From the NCBI GenBank assembly GCA_947566125.1, contig CANOIR010000024.1:1-32447 (forward strand): a stretch of DNA of 32,447 nt, read 5' to 3'. The notes beneath the pieces are model-generated. The model searched no databases and had not been told where the DNA came from. It saw only the letters and a program-made list of their open reading frames with translations. The translations under genes and the position numbers were made by a program. This DNA is from an uncultured Ruminococcus sp. (GTDB lineage: Bacteria; Bacillota; Clostridia; Oscillospirales; Ruminococcaceae). Shown in pieces: positions 16,308 through 25,129 of the stretch (position 1 is its first letter; each line of letters opens with the position of its first letter).

Positions 16308-18830
16308 ATGAAAAACAAAAAAACTTTTAAAAAATGCCTTGCCGCTTCAATAAGCTGCGTAATGGCATTGGGAACTGCTTCAACTGTTCCCATGAAAACA
16401 TCTGCTGCTGATGTAGAGATAAACTTTGCTAAAGCTTTGCAGTATTCAATGTATATGTACGATGCAAATATGTGCGGTACTGACGTAAACGAAAATTGTG
16501 AGTATACATGGCGTGGTGATTGTCATACTTATGATTCTCAAGTGCCTATGAACAGCACTGCAACTAATCTTAGCGACAGCTTTATTAGTCAAAATAAAGC
16601 TATTCTCGATCCAGACGGTGATGGATACATAGATGTTGCAGGTGGATTCCATGATGCCGGTGACCATGTAAAATTTGGTATGCCGGAGAATTATTCTGCT
16701 TCTACTGTTGGCTGGGGTTATTATGAATTCCGTGATTCTTATGTATCACTCGGTCTGCAAGATCACATTGAAACAATTTTGCGATATTTTAATGATTATC
16801 TAATGAAATGCACATTCCTTGATTCAAACGGTCAAGTTATTGCTCACTGCTATCAGGTAGGCGATGGAGATATTGATCACTCTTTCTGGAATGCTCCCGA
16901 AATAGATGACATGAGCAGACCTGCATTCTTTCTTACTAAAGATAAGCCACAGACAGATTATGTAGTATCTGCCGCAGCTTCTTTGGCAATAAACTATTTG
17001 AATTTCAAAGATACAGACCCTGAGTATGCAAAGAAATCATTGGACTATGCAAAGGCACTTTTTGATTTTGCTAAAACAAATCCTAAACAGCTGAGTGACA
17101 ACAGTGATGGTCCAAAAGCTTATTATAATTCTTCTAAATGGGAAGATGACTATTGTTGGGCAGCTGCATGGCTTTATAAAATCACTGAAGATTACAGCTA
17201 TCTTAAAGAAATTTTCCCATATTATGATTATTATGCAGCACCTTGCTATGTACACTGTTGGAATGACGTTTGGGGTGGAGTTCAATGTGTACTAGGTGAA
17301 ATAACCAATGAACAATATCCGAAATTCATTGAAGATTACAAAGCTTATGCCGGCAAAAGCCCTTATGAAGAAATGAACTGCTGGGATTCCGTTGCAGAAG
17401 CTTGTGATGTATACATGAACGGCAAAATAGGTACTCTTTCACCTAGTGGATATTTTTATCTTAGCACTTGGGGAAGTGCACGTTATAATACTGCTGCTCA
17501 GCTTATGGCTCTTGTTTATGATAAATATAATGGCGGCGGAAAACCGGGAAAATATAGTGATTGGGCTAAGTCACAAATGGAATACCTTATGGGTGATAAT
17601 CCGCTCGGAAGAGCATATATAGTTGGATATAACGAAAATGCTGCTAAATATCCACATCACCGTGCGGCTTCAGGTCTTACAAAATGTGAAGATACCGACA
17701 AGCATCGTTATGTTTTGTATGGTGCTCTTGTAGGTGGTCCTGATGCAAATGATCAACATATTGATGAAACTAAAGATTATATTTATAACGAGGTAACTAT
17801 TGACTATAATGCTGCATTCGTTGGTGCTTGTGCAGGTCTTTATGATTTCTATGGCACTCCTGATATGAAAATCACTCCTGATTTTCCTCCTGCTGTACAA
17901 GGTGGCGGAGATGACAATGGGGGTAATGATTTCTGGGTAGATGCTTATGCAGTTGACGACCCTCAGGGTTCTGGTGCAGGTGTAACCAAGCTTGCAATTC
18001 AAATGCGTACAAACTCTACTAAACCTAAAACTGATCTTTCCATGCGTTATTACTTCAACATTGATGAAATGGAAAATAAATCTAATATCAGCTTGGTAGA
18101 AGGCAAGGAACTCTATGATCAGGCAGAAGTGGAAGCTTCTCCGGCAGATGGTGTAATCTCCGGACCTTATCAGTATGATGCATCATTCGATCCAAATATA
18201 TATTATGTAGAAGTAAAATGGGACGGATATAAAATTGCAAATTCCAATAAAAAATATCAGTTTACAGTTGGATTTTACTGGGGTGATAAGTGGGATCCTA
18301 CAAACGACTGGAGTTATCAGGGAATAACAAAATGCGACAGCACTTATAACGATGGCAAAGAAACAAGAACAGATTATATTTGTGTATATTCAGATGGTGT
18401 ACACGTTGGTGGTATTGAACCAAACGGAAAAAAACCTGATGGTCCGACATCTGACACAACAACTACTACCACAACTACAACTGCAACAACAACGACGACT
18501 ACTAATACAACCACTACTATAATTACCACTGCAACTAGTGCAAAAACAACTTCTAATACTGAAACAACATCAACTACAACTAGCACAAAAACTTCTACTT
18601 CAACTGAAAATCCGAATTTATGTTATGGCGATTTAAATCTTGATAACAACAGATCAATGATAGATCTTATTTACCTTAATAAATATCTTGCCAATATGCT
18701 TGAATTTAATGATAAACAGTTTGCACAGGCAGATTGTTTTATTGATGGAAAAGTAAATGGATCAGATTCTACAGCTTTAATGAAATTTGTAGCATTGCAG
18801 ATAAAAACTCTTCCTGTTACATCTTATTAA
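16308..18830 (+). CDS. Cellulosomal GH9 cellulase: signal peptide, GH9, CBM3, Thr linker, dockerin
   Basis: An 840-residue secreted beta-1,4-glucanase. A signal peptide (about 1-34, KKCLAASISCVMALG core, cut near TSAA) leads into a GH9 (alpha/alpha)6 barrel (about 37-520). GH9 marks are DAGDHVKFGMP with D116 and D119 (nucleophilic-water base), YPHHRAASG, and NEVTIDYNAAFVGACAGLYD with E495 as the probable acid. A CBM3 module follows (about 542-710: FWVDAYAV, DLSMRYYFNI, YYVEVKWDG, TNDWSYQG, DGVHVGGIEP). The order GH9-CBM3 is that of theme-B, often processive, endoglucanases, where the CBM3c is fused to the catalytic groove. A Thr-rich linker (about 714-768) and a type I dockerin (774-835) end the protein. 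I start at the ATG at 16308 behind GAAAGGA and downstream of the promoter; the frame open from 16125 crosses the previous terminator. No scaffoldin is in the window. Confidence 0.95.
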   Translation: MKNKKTFKKCLAASISCVMALGTASTVPMKTSAADVEINFAKALQYSMYMYDANMCGTDVNENCEYTWRGDCHTYDSQVPMNSTATNLSDSFISQNKAILDPDGDGYIDVAGGFHDAGDHVKFGMPENYSASTVGWGYYEFRDSYVSLGLQDHIETILRYFNDYLMKCTFLDSNGQVIAHCYQVGDGDIDHSFWNAPEIDDMSRPAFFLTKDKPQTDYVVSAAASLAINYLNFKDTDPEYAKKSLDYAKALFDFAKTNPKQLSDNSDGPKAYYNSSKWEDDYCWAAAWLYKITEDYSYLKEIFPYYDYYAAPCYVHCWNDVWGGVQCVLGEITNEQYPKFIEDYKAYAGKSPYEEMNCWDSVAEACDVYMNGKIGTLSPSGYFYLSTWGSARYNTAAQLMALVYDKYNGGGKPGKYSDWAKSQMEYLMGDNPLGRAYIVGYNENAAKYPHHRAASGLTKCEDTDKHRYVLYGALVGGPDANDQHIDETKDYIYNEVTIDYNAAFVGACAGLYDFYGTPDMKITPDFPPAVQGGGDDNGGNDFWVDAYAVDDPQGSGAGVTKLAIQMRTNSTKPKTDLSMRYYFNIDEMENKSNISLVEGKELYDQAEVEASPADGVISGPYQYDASFDPNIYYVEVKWDGYKIANSNKKYQFTVGFYWGDKWDPTNDWSYQGITKCDSTYNDGKETRTDYICVYSDGVHVGGIEPNGKKPDGPTSDTTTTTTTTTATTTTTTNTTTTIITTATSAKTTSNTETTSTTTSTKTSTSTENPNLCYGDLNLDNNRSMIDLIYLNKYLANMLEFNDKQFAQADCFIDGKVNGSDSTALMKFVALQIKTLPVTSY
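18457..18604 (+). repeat. Low-complexity ACA/ACT tract encoding the Thr-rich linker
   Basis: About 150 bases made almost only of Thr codons (ACA, ACT, ACC, ACG), with scattered Ala, Asn, Ser and Lys codons. It encodes the flexible, probably glycosylated linker between the CBM3 and the dockerin of the GH9 enzyme. A minus-strand open frame across it reads as a valine run and is an artefact of this composition. Confidence 0.85.
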
Positions 18831-18891
18831 AATAAATTACTTAAAATAAACTACGCTCTCATCAATGAATCAATGAAAGGAATAAGTGCAT

Positions 18892-20484
18892 ATGAAAATA
18901 ACATTTATAGGTGCTACTCATGAGGTAACCGGAAGCTGCACATATATTGAAGCAGCAGGTAAAAGGTTCCTTATAGATTTCGGCATGGAACAAGGAAAAA
19001 ATATTTATGAAAACCAGAAAATTCCATGCACTCCTTCTGAAATAGATTTTGTACTTTTGACTCATGCACATATTGATCACTCAGGATTGCTCCCGCTTTT
19101 GTATGCCGGAGGCTTTTTTGGAAAGATTCATACAACAAAAGCAACACATTCACTCTGCAAGATCATGCTTAAAGATAGTGCACATATACAAGAATTTGAA
19201 GCCGAATGGCGTAATAGAAAGGCAAAACGCAGCGGCAAAGAAGCATATGTTCCTTTATACACTATGAATGAAGCTATGGGAGCTATAGAATGTTTTGCAC
19301 CTCATAATTACAATGAACGCTTTACCATAAGTGACGGCATTGATGCAAGATTTATAGATGCCGGTCACCTTCTTGGTTCATCAAGTATCGAACTGTGGCT
19401 TACTGAAAATGGTGTAACGAAAAAATTGCTGTTTTCAGGAGATATTGGCAACAGTAATCAACCTCTTATCAAAGATCCTCAATATGCTGAATCTGCTGAT
19501 TACGTTATTACGGAATCAACATACGGCAACAGAATTCACGAAAAGCAAAAAGATATGATACAGCCGCTTGCAAAAATTCTTCTTAATACTTTTAGAAGAG
19601 GCGGCAATGTGGTTATACCGGCATTTGCAGTTGGAAGAACTCAGGAGATGCTCTATTATTTTAAACAAATGAAAGATGCCGGAATGCTTGAAGAATTTCA
19701 AAATGTTCCAATATATGTAGACAGTCCTCTTGCAATTGAAGCAACTGAAATATTTATAAAAAATAAAGAAAACTGTTTCGATGAAGAAGCTATGGAATAT
19801 GTTAATCGTGGCGAAAATCCTATTGGCGTACGAGGTCTTATAACTGCTGTTACAACAGATGCCTCTCGTGCAATAAATTTTGACAACAGACCTAAAATAA
19901 TCATTTCAGCAAGCGGAATGTGTGATGCTGGAAGAATCAAGCATCATCTAAAACATAATCTTTGGAATCCTGCAAATACTGTATTATTTGTAGGTTATCA
20001 GGCTGAAGGTTCTCTTGGCAGAAAAATTATAGAAGGTGCTGATCATGTCACGCTTTTCGGTGAATATGTAAAAATCGAAGCTGATATAATTTCTTTGCCC
20101 GGAATGAGTGGTCATGCAGATAAAAATGGTCTTGTCAGATGGGTAGAAAACATTAAAGAAAAACCTAAGAAGGTTTTCGTTATACATGGAGAAAGTTCAT
20201 CTGCGGAAAGCTTTACAGAACTTTTAAAGGTAGAATACGGATACGATGCTGTTGCACCTTATAGTGGTGCGGAATTTGATCTTATAACAGAAAAGTATAC
20301 GGCAGCTGAACCTATATTTATCCCTAAAGCTGACGGACATAAACCAAGTGCTGCATATGACAGGCTTAACGTTGCTCTTGACAGAATATCAGCATTAGTA
20401 AAAAGCAGTCGCTCACTTTCAAATAAAGAGCTGGCAAAAATGGCAGATCAGCTTTCAGAACTTTGTTCTAAATGGGAAAAATAA
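18892..20484 (+). CDS. MBL-fold, beta-CASP metallo-hydrolase (putative RNA-processing nuclease)
   Basis: A 530-residue protein of the metallo-beta-lactamase/beta-CASP family, like the RNA-specificity MBL hydrolases related to CPSF73. Zinc-site motifs are HAHIDHSG (HxHxDH at residues 58-63), DAGHLLGSSS, FSGDIGN and the C-terminal SGHADKNGL. Beta-CASP marks are ITESTYGNR, IPAFAVGRTQEMLYYF and SASGMCDAGRIKHHL, and a C-terminal KVFVIHGE segment resembles the RMMBL part. It is probably a cytoplasmic endo- or exonuclease acting on RNA; the substrate is unknown. I start at the ATG at 18892, because AAAGGAA sits 9 bases upstream; a GTG at 18886 is too close to it. No terminator or promoter is visible in the 61 bases after the GH9 gene, so it may be read from the cellulase promoter. 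Confidence 0.92.
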   Translation: MKITFIGATHEVTGSCTYIEAAGKRFLIDFGMEQGKNIYENQKIPCTPSEIDFVLLTHAHIDHSGLLPLLYAGGFFGKIHTTKATHSLCKIMLKDSAHIQEFEAEWRNRKAKRSGKEAYVPLYTMNEAMGAIECFAPHNYNERFTISDGIDARFIDAGHLLGSSSIELWLTENGVTKKLLFSGDIGNSNQPLIKDPQYAESADYVITESTYGNRIHEKQKDMIQPLAKILLNTFRRGGNVVIPAFAVGRTQEMLYYFKQMKDAGMLEEFQNVPIYVDSPLAIEATEIFIKNKENCFDEEAMEYVNRGENPIGVRGLITAVTTDASRAINFDNRPKIIISASGMCDAGRIKHHLKHNLWNPANTVLFVGYQAEGSLGRKIIEGADHVTLFGEYVKIEADIISLPGMSGHADKNGLVRWVENIKEKPKKVFVIHGESSSAESFTELLKVEYGYDAVAPYSGAEFDLITEKYTAAEPIFIPKADGHKPSAAYDRLNVALDRISALVKSSRSLSNKELAKMADQLSELCSKWEK

Positions 20485-20549
20485 TGAATTTCTTACAAAA
20501 TAAAAGAAAATTTTATGTTTATGTACCATAATTTTTTCTTATTCCCTAC

Positions 20550-20578
20550 TTGCATTTTTTTAAATAATATTGTATAAT
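20550..20578 (+). promoter_or_regulatory. Probable promoter of the thiamine operon
   Basis: A -35-like TTGCAT (20550-20555, three of six consensus bases), a 17-bp spacer and a perfect -10 TATAAT (20573-20578), about a dozen bases before the TPP riboswitch. The weak -35 lowers confidence, but the position is right. Confidence 0.6.
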
Positions 20579-20590
20579 TTAAATATAGTA

Positions 20591-20675
20591 AACGGGAGCT
20601 TGTTATACAGGCTGAGAGGAAGGTGTACCTTCGACCGATAACCTGATTCGGATAATGCCGACGTAGGGACGCTTT
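20591..20675 (+). ncRNA. TPP riboswitch (THI element)
   Basis: The thi-box consensus is clear: ACGGGAGCTTG at the 5' side, the core GGCTGAGAGG (about 20610-20619), then CTTCGACCGATAACCTGATT and GGATAATGCCGACGTAGGGA at the 3' side. The aptamer binds thiamine pyrophosphate. A strong intrinsic terminator follows about 20 bases later, so control is by transcription termination: high TPP stops reading of thiSFGHEDC and anything cotranscribed behind it. Confidence 0.96.
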
Positions 20676-20697
20676 GTTTATTTGTATTATACTTATG

Positions 20698-20735
20698 CCG
20701 TCCTGTAATTTCTTGCAGGACGGCTTTTTGTTTTC
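20698..20735 (+). terminator. Regulatory terminator of the TPP riboswitch
   Basis: Perfect stem GCCGTCCTG / CAGGACGGC (20698-20706 and 20716-20724) with a 9-nt loop, followed by TTTTTGTTTT. It lies between the aptamer and thiS. No separate anti-terminator partner was worked out by eye. The stretch 20485-20549 before the promoter shows nothing else. Confidence 0.9.
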
Positions 20736-20757
20736 TTAAAATGAGAAAGGAGCTTTT

Positions 20758-20952
20758 ATGGTAAAGATAAATGGCAAACCCGAAGATATAGCTGAAAAAA
20801 AGCTTTCAGAATATCTAATCGAAAACGGATATAATCTTAAAAGAATTGCTGTTGAAATTTGCGGCGATATAGTACCTAAAACTATGTATGCAGAAACTAT
20901 TATTAAAGACGGAGATATTATTGAAGTGGTAAGCTTTGTAGGAGGAGGCTGA
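20758..20952 (+). CDS. thiS: Thiamine sulfur-carrier protein ThiS
   Basis: A 64-residue ubiquitin-fold protein ending in VVSFVGGG. The C-terminal Gly-Gly is adenylated by ThiF and then carries the thiocarboxylate sulfur used by ThiG to build the thiazole ring. Length is typical. The ATG follows AAAGGAGC. It is the first gene after the TPP riboswitch. The codons for the terminal glycines (GGAGGAGGC) also serve as the ribosome site of thiF, which starts 4 bases after the stop. Confidence 0.94.
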   Translation: MVKINGKPEDIAEKKLSEYLIENGYNLKRIAVEICGDIVPKTMYAETIIKDGDIIEVVSFVGGG

Positions 20953-20956
20953 TAAT

Positions 20957-21595
20957 ATGAATATTCCTACTGAAAACGAAATGAAAAATGCCATTGCAGA
21001 ACGCTGTGGTATAGAATGTCAAAAAAAGTTTTCATCAGCTACTGTGGCAATATGCGGTCTTGGCGGTCTTGGTTCAAATATTGCAGTATCGCTTGCAAGA
21101 GCCGGAGTTGGCAAACTTATACTTATTGATTTTGACTGCGTTGATATTTCAAATTTGAACAGACAACAATATAAAGCCTCTCAAATAGGTATTAAAAAAA
21201 CAATGGCTCTATATTTTAATTTAAAAGAAATCGCACCATATATAGATATAAGATCGCATGATGTATTCTTAACGGCTGAAAATGCAGAGGAATATTTAAA
21301 TGATGCTGATATAATATGTGAAGCATTTGACAATGCTGAAAGCAAAGCGGAACTCGTAAATACTGTACTTGAAAAAATGCCTGAAAAGTACATTGTAGCA
21401 GCTTCAGGAATGGCAGGCATGGGAAGTGCAAACAGCATAACAACAAGAAAAATAACAAAAAAGTTTTATATATCCGGCGATAGTGTAAGCGATGTAGAAA
21501 CCGAAGGCTGTTTGTTTTCATCACGTGTTATGCTCTGTGCAGCTCATGAAGCTCATATGGTTCTAAGGATACTTTCAGGAGAATATGATGAATAA
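20957..21595 (+). CDS. thiF: ThiS adenylyltransferase ThiF (short form)
   Basis: A 212-residue E1-like enzyme that activates the ThiS C-terminus with ATP. It has the nucleotide-binding [18 protein letters not shown] (about 32-49), [15 protein letters not shown] (about 59-73) with the catalytic Asp/Arg set, and a conserved Cys in TEGCLFSSR near residue 182. It is shorter than E. coli ThiF and MoeB (about 250 residues) and lacks a rhodanese domain and zinc-binding CxxC pairs; it fits the second ThiF family common in Clostridia. Translation probably depends on the GGAGGAGG inside thiS. Confidence 0.92.
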   Translation: MNIPTENEMKNAIAERCGIECQKKFSSATVAICGLGGLGSNIAVSLARAGVGKLILIDFDCVDISNLNRQQYKASQIGIKKTMALYFNLKEIAPYIDIRSHDVFLTAENAEEYLNDADIICEAFDNAESKAELVNTVLEKMPEKYIVAASGMAGMGSANSITTRKITKKFYISGDSVSDVETEGCLFSSRVMLCAAHEAHMVLRILSGEYDE

Positions 21596-21621
21596 TAGCA
21601 AAGAAAGAAGGATCTTTATAT

Positions 21622-22392
21622 ATGAATAACGATAAACTCGTAATAGGCGGACATGAATTCAATTCAAGATTTATTTTAGGTTCAGGAAAATATTCTCTGA
21701 AACTTATTGACGCTGCGGTAAAAGATGCAGGTGCAGAAATAATTACACTTGCCGTAAGACGTGCTAATACAAAAGACAGGGAAAATATTCTTGATTACAT
21801 TCCAAAAGGAATAACACTTCTTCCCAATACAAGCGGTGCAAGAAATGCTGAAGAAGCCGTTAGAATCGCAAGACTTGCAAGAGAACTCGGATGCGGCGAC
21901 TTTGTTAAAATAGAAATAATGCGTGATTCTAAATATCTTCTTCCGGATAATAACGAAACTATAAAAGCAACCGAGATACTTGCAAACGAAGGATTTATAG
22001 TTATGCCTTATATGTATCCAGACCTGTATGCAGCTCGTGACCTTGTAAATGCCGGTGCCGCAGCTGTAATGCCCCTTGCTTCTCCTATTGGTTCAAATAA
22101 AGGTCTTGCCACTAAGGATTTTTTACAGATTCTTATTGATGAAATAGAACTGCCTATAATTGTTGACGCTGGAATTGGCAAACCATCAGAAGCTTGCAGA
22201 GCAATGGAAATGGGTGCTGCCGCTATTATGGCAAATACTGCTCTTGCTACTGCCGGTGATCTTACCATGATGGCATCTGCATTCAGACTTGCAATCGAAG
22301 CCGGAAGACATGCATATCTGTCGGGTCTTGGAAGAGTCATCACACGTGGCAGCTCATCATCTGACCCTTTAACAGGTTTCCTGCATGATTAA
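21622..22392 (+). CDS. thiG: Thiazole synthase ThiG
   Basis: A 256-residue TIM-barrel enzyme that condenses deoxyxylulose 5-phosphate, dehydroglycine and sulfur from ThiS-COSH to the thiazole phosphate. It has [18 protein letters not shown] near the start, [39 protein letters not shown]-type [37 protein letters not shown] and [14 protein letters not shown], all typical of ThiG. The AAGAAGGATC ribosome site precedes the ATG. It lies between thiF and thiH in the usual order. Confidence 0.96.
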   Translation: MNNDKLVIGGHEFNSRFILGSGKYSLKLIDAAVKDAGAEIITLAVRRANTKDRENILDYIPKGITLLPNTSGARNAEEAVRIARLARELGCGDFVKIEIMRDSKYLLPDNNETIKATEILANEGFIVMPYMYPDLYAARDLVNAGAAAVMPLASPIGSNKGLATKDFLQILIDEIELPIIVDAGIGKPSEACRAMEMGAAAIMANTALATAGDLTMMASAFRLAIEAGRHAYLSGLGRVITRGSSSSDPLTGFLHD

Positions 22393-22412
22393 GTTTAAGG
22401 AGATATATTTCT

Positions 22413-23666
22413 ATGGAAAATAAATTCTTTATAGATTCAGAGCATCTGTCTGAGTCTGCACTTAATAAAAAACATCTTCTGGAAACCGATCCATCATCAA
22501 GAACAAATCACATGGAATATATGTCGGGTATGGAAGAAATCAAATCTGATATAAGAGATAAGGTCATAGGTCATATGGAATCATATGACTATTCAAAATA
22601 TACTGCCAAAGATGTACGTGCAGCACTTGACCATGAAGGATGTTCTATTGATGATTTCAAAGCACTTTTATCCCCTGCTGCCGAACCTTTTATTGAAGAG
22701 CTTGCTCAAAAGGCACGTTTAATAACAAGCCGTCATTTTGGAAATACAGTTTACCTTTTTACACCTTTGTATATAGCAAATTACTGCGAAAATTACTGCG
22801 TGTACTGCGGATTCAACTGCTATAATCATATAAACCGTATGAAACTTTCACATGAACAAATAGAACATGAAATGCAGGTTATTGCAAACAGCGGAATGGA
22901 AGAAATACTTATTCTGACAGGTGAAAGCCGTTTTAAAAGCAATTTAGAATATATCGGTGATGCCTGTCGTCTTGCAAGAAAATATTTCCGCATGGTCGGA
23001 CTTGAAATATATCCTGTAAATACTGAAGAATACCGTTATTTACACGAATGCGGTGCAGATTATGTAACTGTATTTCAGGAAACATACGATAAAGATAAAT
23101 ATGAAACACTTCATCTGCTTGGTCATAAACGTGTATATCCATATCGTTTTGACGCTCAAGAAAGAGCATTGATGGGCGGTATGCGAGGTGTTGCATTTTC
23201 AGCATTGCTTGGACTTTCTGACTTTAGAAGTGACGCTCTTGCAACTGCTCTTCATGTATACTATTTGCAGAAAAAATATCCCCATGCTGAAATGTCGCTA
23301 TCCTGCCCAAGACTAAGACCTATAATAAATAATGATAAGATAAATCCGCTTGATGTACATGAAAAACAACTTTGTCAGATAATATGTGCATACAGAATAT
23401 TTTTGCCTTTTGCCGGCATTACTGTTTCATCACGTGAAAGTGCTGAGTTTAGAAATGGAATTGTAAAAATTGCGGCGACTAAAATTTCAGCCGGTGTGTC
23501 AACAGGTATAGGTGACCACGAATATAAGTACAACGGAAAAGATAATGGTGAAACTCACGGCGATGAACAATTTGAAATAGATGACAATCGTAATTTGGAT
23601 AAAATGTATGAAGATATATCAAACGAAGGCTTGCAGCCAGTATTGAATGATTATCTTTATCTATAA
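22413..23666 (+). CDS. thiH: 2-iminoacetate synthase ThiH (radical SAM tyrosine lyase)
   Basis: A 417-residue radical SAM enzyme that cleaves tyrosine to dehydroglycine (2-iminoacetate) and p-cresol, feeding ThiG. The CX3CX2C motif ligating the [4Fe-4S] cluster is C125/C129/C132 (NYCENYCVYCGF). Other ThiH marks are LILTGESRFKS, VGLEIYPVNTEEY, VFQETYDKDKYETLH and SVSTGIGDH-like SAGVSTGIGDHEY. It is a paralogue of HydG, encoded 2.8 kb downstream in the same direction. HydG carries an extra C-terminal cysteine cluster that ThiH lacks. The start follows AAGGAGATATATTTCT. Confidence 0.96.
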   Translation: MENKFFIDSEHLSESALNKKHLLETDPSSRTNHMEYMSGMEEIKSDIRDKVIGHMESYDYSKYTAKDVRAALDHEGCSIDDFKALLSPAAEPFIEELAQKARLITSRHFGNTVYLFTPLYIANYCENYCVYCGFNCYNHINRMKLSHEQIEHEMQVIANSGMEEILILTGESRFKSNLEYIGDACRLARKYFRMVGLEIYPVNTEEYRYLHECGADYVTVFQETYDKDKYETLHLLGHKRVYPYRFDAQERALMGGMRGVAFSALLGLSDFRSDALATALHVYYLQKKYPHAEMSLSCPRLRPIINNDKINPLDVHEKQLCQIICAYRIFLPFAGITVSSRESAEFRNGIVKIAATKISAGVSTGIGDHEYKYNGKDNGETHGDEQFEIDDNRNLDKMYEDISNEGLQPVLNDYLYL

Positions 23667-23681
23667 ATAAGGAATACTGAA

Positions 23682-24320
23682 ATGAAAAATATTGATACTA
23701 CAATGTACTTTATAACAGACAGCACTGGGCTTGACGAATCAGACTTTCTTTGCAAAATTGAAGCTGCTTTAAAAGGCGGTGTGACTATTATTCAACTTAG
23801 AGAAAAGGACAAGACTACAAGGGAATATATAGACATTGCAGAGAAGGTCCATGCAATTACAAAAAAATATAATGTACCGCTCATAATAGATGATCGTGTT
23901 GATGTTGCTTTAGCGATTGATGCCGAAGGCGTTCATGTAGGGCAGTCGGATATGCCTGTAAAAACTGCAAGGACTCTTTTGGGCAATGATAAAATAATTG
24001 GTGCTACTACAAAAACTGTACCGCAAGCAATTGAAGCATATAATCAAGGAGCTGATTATCTTGGAGTTGGTGCGATTTATCCAACTACTACAAAGGTAAA
24101 AACTATTATTACATCTGTAGAAACATTATCAGCTATTACAAAAGCTGTTCCAATTAAGGTAAACGCAATAGGCGGACTGAATAAATATAATATAAATATT
24201 CTAAAAGGAATAGATATTGACGGAATATGTGTCGTTTCTGCCATAATGAAATCATCCGATCCTAAAAAAGCTTCTATGGAATTAAAAAAAGCATTCCTTG
24301 AGCTGAAAGGAGAAAATTGA
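23682..24320 (+). CDS. thiE: Thiamine-phosphate synthase ThiE
   Basis: A 212-residue TIM-barrel enzyme that joins HMP pyrophosphate to thiazole phosphate, making thiamine phosphate. Marks are TIIQLREKD (about 35-43, pyrophosphate binding), LIIDDRVDVALA, GVHVGQSDMP (about 84-93) and GADYLGVGAIYPTTTK (about 123-138). Length is typical. The start has AAGGAA upstream. Its stop shares one base with the thiD start (TGATG), so the two are translationally coupled. Confidence 0.95.
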   Translation: MKNIDTTMYFITDSTGLDESDFLCKIEAALKGGVTIIQLREKDKTTREYIDIAEKVHAITKKYNVPLIIDDRVDVALAIDAEGVHVGQSDMPVKTARTLLGNDKIIGATTKTVPQAIEAYNQGADYLGVGAIYPTTTKVKTIITSVETLSAITKAVPIKVNAIGGLNKYNINILKGIDIDGICVVSAIMKSSDPKKASMELKKAFLELKGEN

Positions 24321-25123
24321 TGAAAACAGTTCTCTCTATTGCAGGAAGTGATTCTTCAGGTGGAGCAGGAATTCAGGCGGATATAAAAACACTTACTATG
24401 AACGGTGTTTATGCAATGACAGCTGTAACCGTACTTACAGCACAAAATACTGTCGGTGTATATGATATTTTAGAATCATCGCCTGAATTTTTGAAAAAAG
24501 AAATAGATACAGTATTCGAGGATATTCCTCCAGATGCTGTAAAAATAGGAATGGTATCTTCACCTTGCCTTATAGAAGTCATCGCCGAAAGGCTTATATA
24601 TTATAATGCAAAAAATATAGTAACAGATACTGTTATGGTTTCAACAAGCGGAAAACCTCTTTTAAAACCAGAAGCTATAGATATTATGAAAGAAAAGCTT
24701 TTGCCGCTGTCTGATGTAATTACGCCCAATATACCGGAAGCAGAAATATTATCAGGCATTTCTATAAAAAATAAATATGATATGGAAAAAGCTGCTGCTT
24801 TTATGGCAGATAAGTTTAATACAGCTGTTTTGCTAAAAGGCGGTCATAACTGCGACAATGCTGATGATCTGCTTTATTACAATGGAAAAACAAAATGGTT
24901 TATAGAAGATCGTATAGATAATGAAAACACACACGGAACAGGCTGCACACTGTCAAGTGCGATCGCAGCTAATCTTGCCAAAGGATATAATTTGGAAGAT
25001 TCTGTATTCAGGGCTAAAAAATATATATCACAGGCACTTGGGTCGATGCTGAATATCGGACATGGAAAAGGCCCTTTGAACCATGCATTTGATTTAACAG
25101 GTTATTTTGCGGAAAGGAATTAA
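24320..25123 (+). CDS. thiD: Hydroxymethylpyrimidine (phosphate) kinase ThiD
   Basis: A 267-residue ribokinase-fold enzyme that phosphorylates HMP and HMP phosphate to HMP pyrophosphate. It shows SIAGSDSSGGAGIQADIKT near residues 6-24, TVLTAQNT, VKIGMVSS, a VTDTVMVSTSG segment, ITPNIPEAEIL and the anion-hole/catalytic THGTGCTLSSAIAA near 208-221. I start at the ATG at 24320, since AAGGAGA lies 7 bases upstream; a TTG one codon earlier is possible. Only 6 bases separate it from thiC. Confidence 0.96.
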   Translation: MKTVLSIAGSDSSGGAGIQADIKTLTMNGVYAMTAVTVLTAQNTVGVYDILESSPEFLKKEIDTVFEDIPPDAVKIGMVSSPCLIEVIAERLIYYNAKNIVTDTVMVSTSGKPLLKPEAIDIMKEKLLPLSDVITPNIPEAEILSGISIKNKYDMEKAAAFMADKFNTAVLLKGGHNCDNADDLLYYNGKTKWFIEDRIDNENTHGTGCTLSSAIAANLAKGYNLEDSVFRAKKYISQALGSMLNIGHGKGPLNHAFDLTGYFAERN

Positions 25124-25129
25124 AATAAT

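Noticed and set aside
18374..18586. Valine-rich minus-strand open frame over the Thr linker
   Set aside because: It is the mirror of Thr codons (ACA/ACT read as TGT/AGT and GTN in other frames); no ribosome site or homology.
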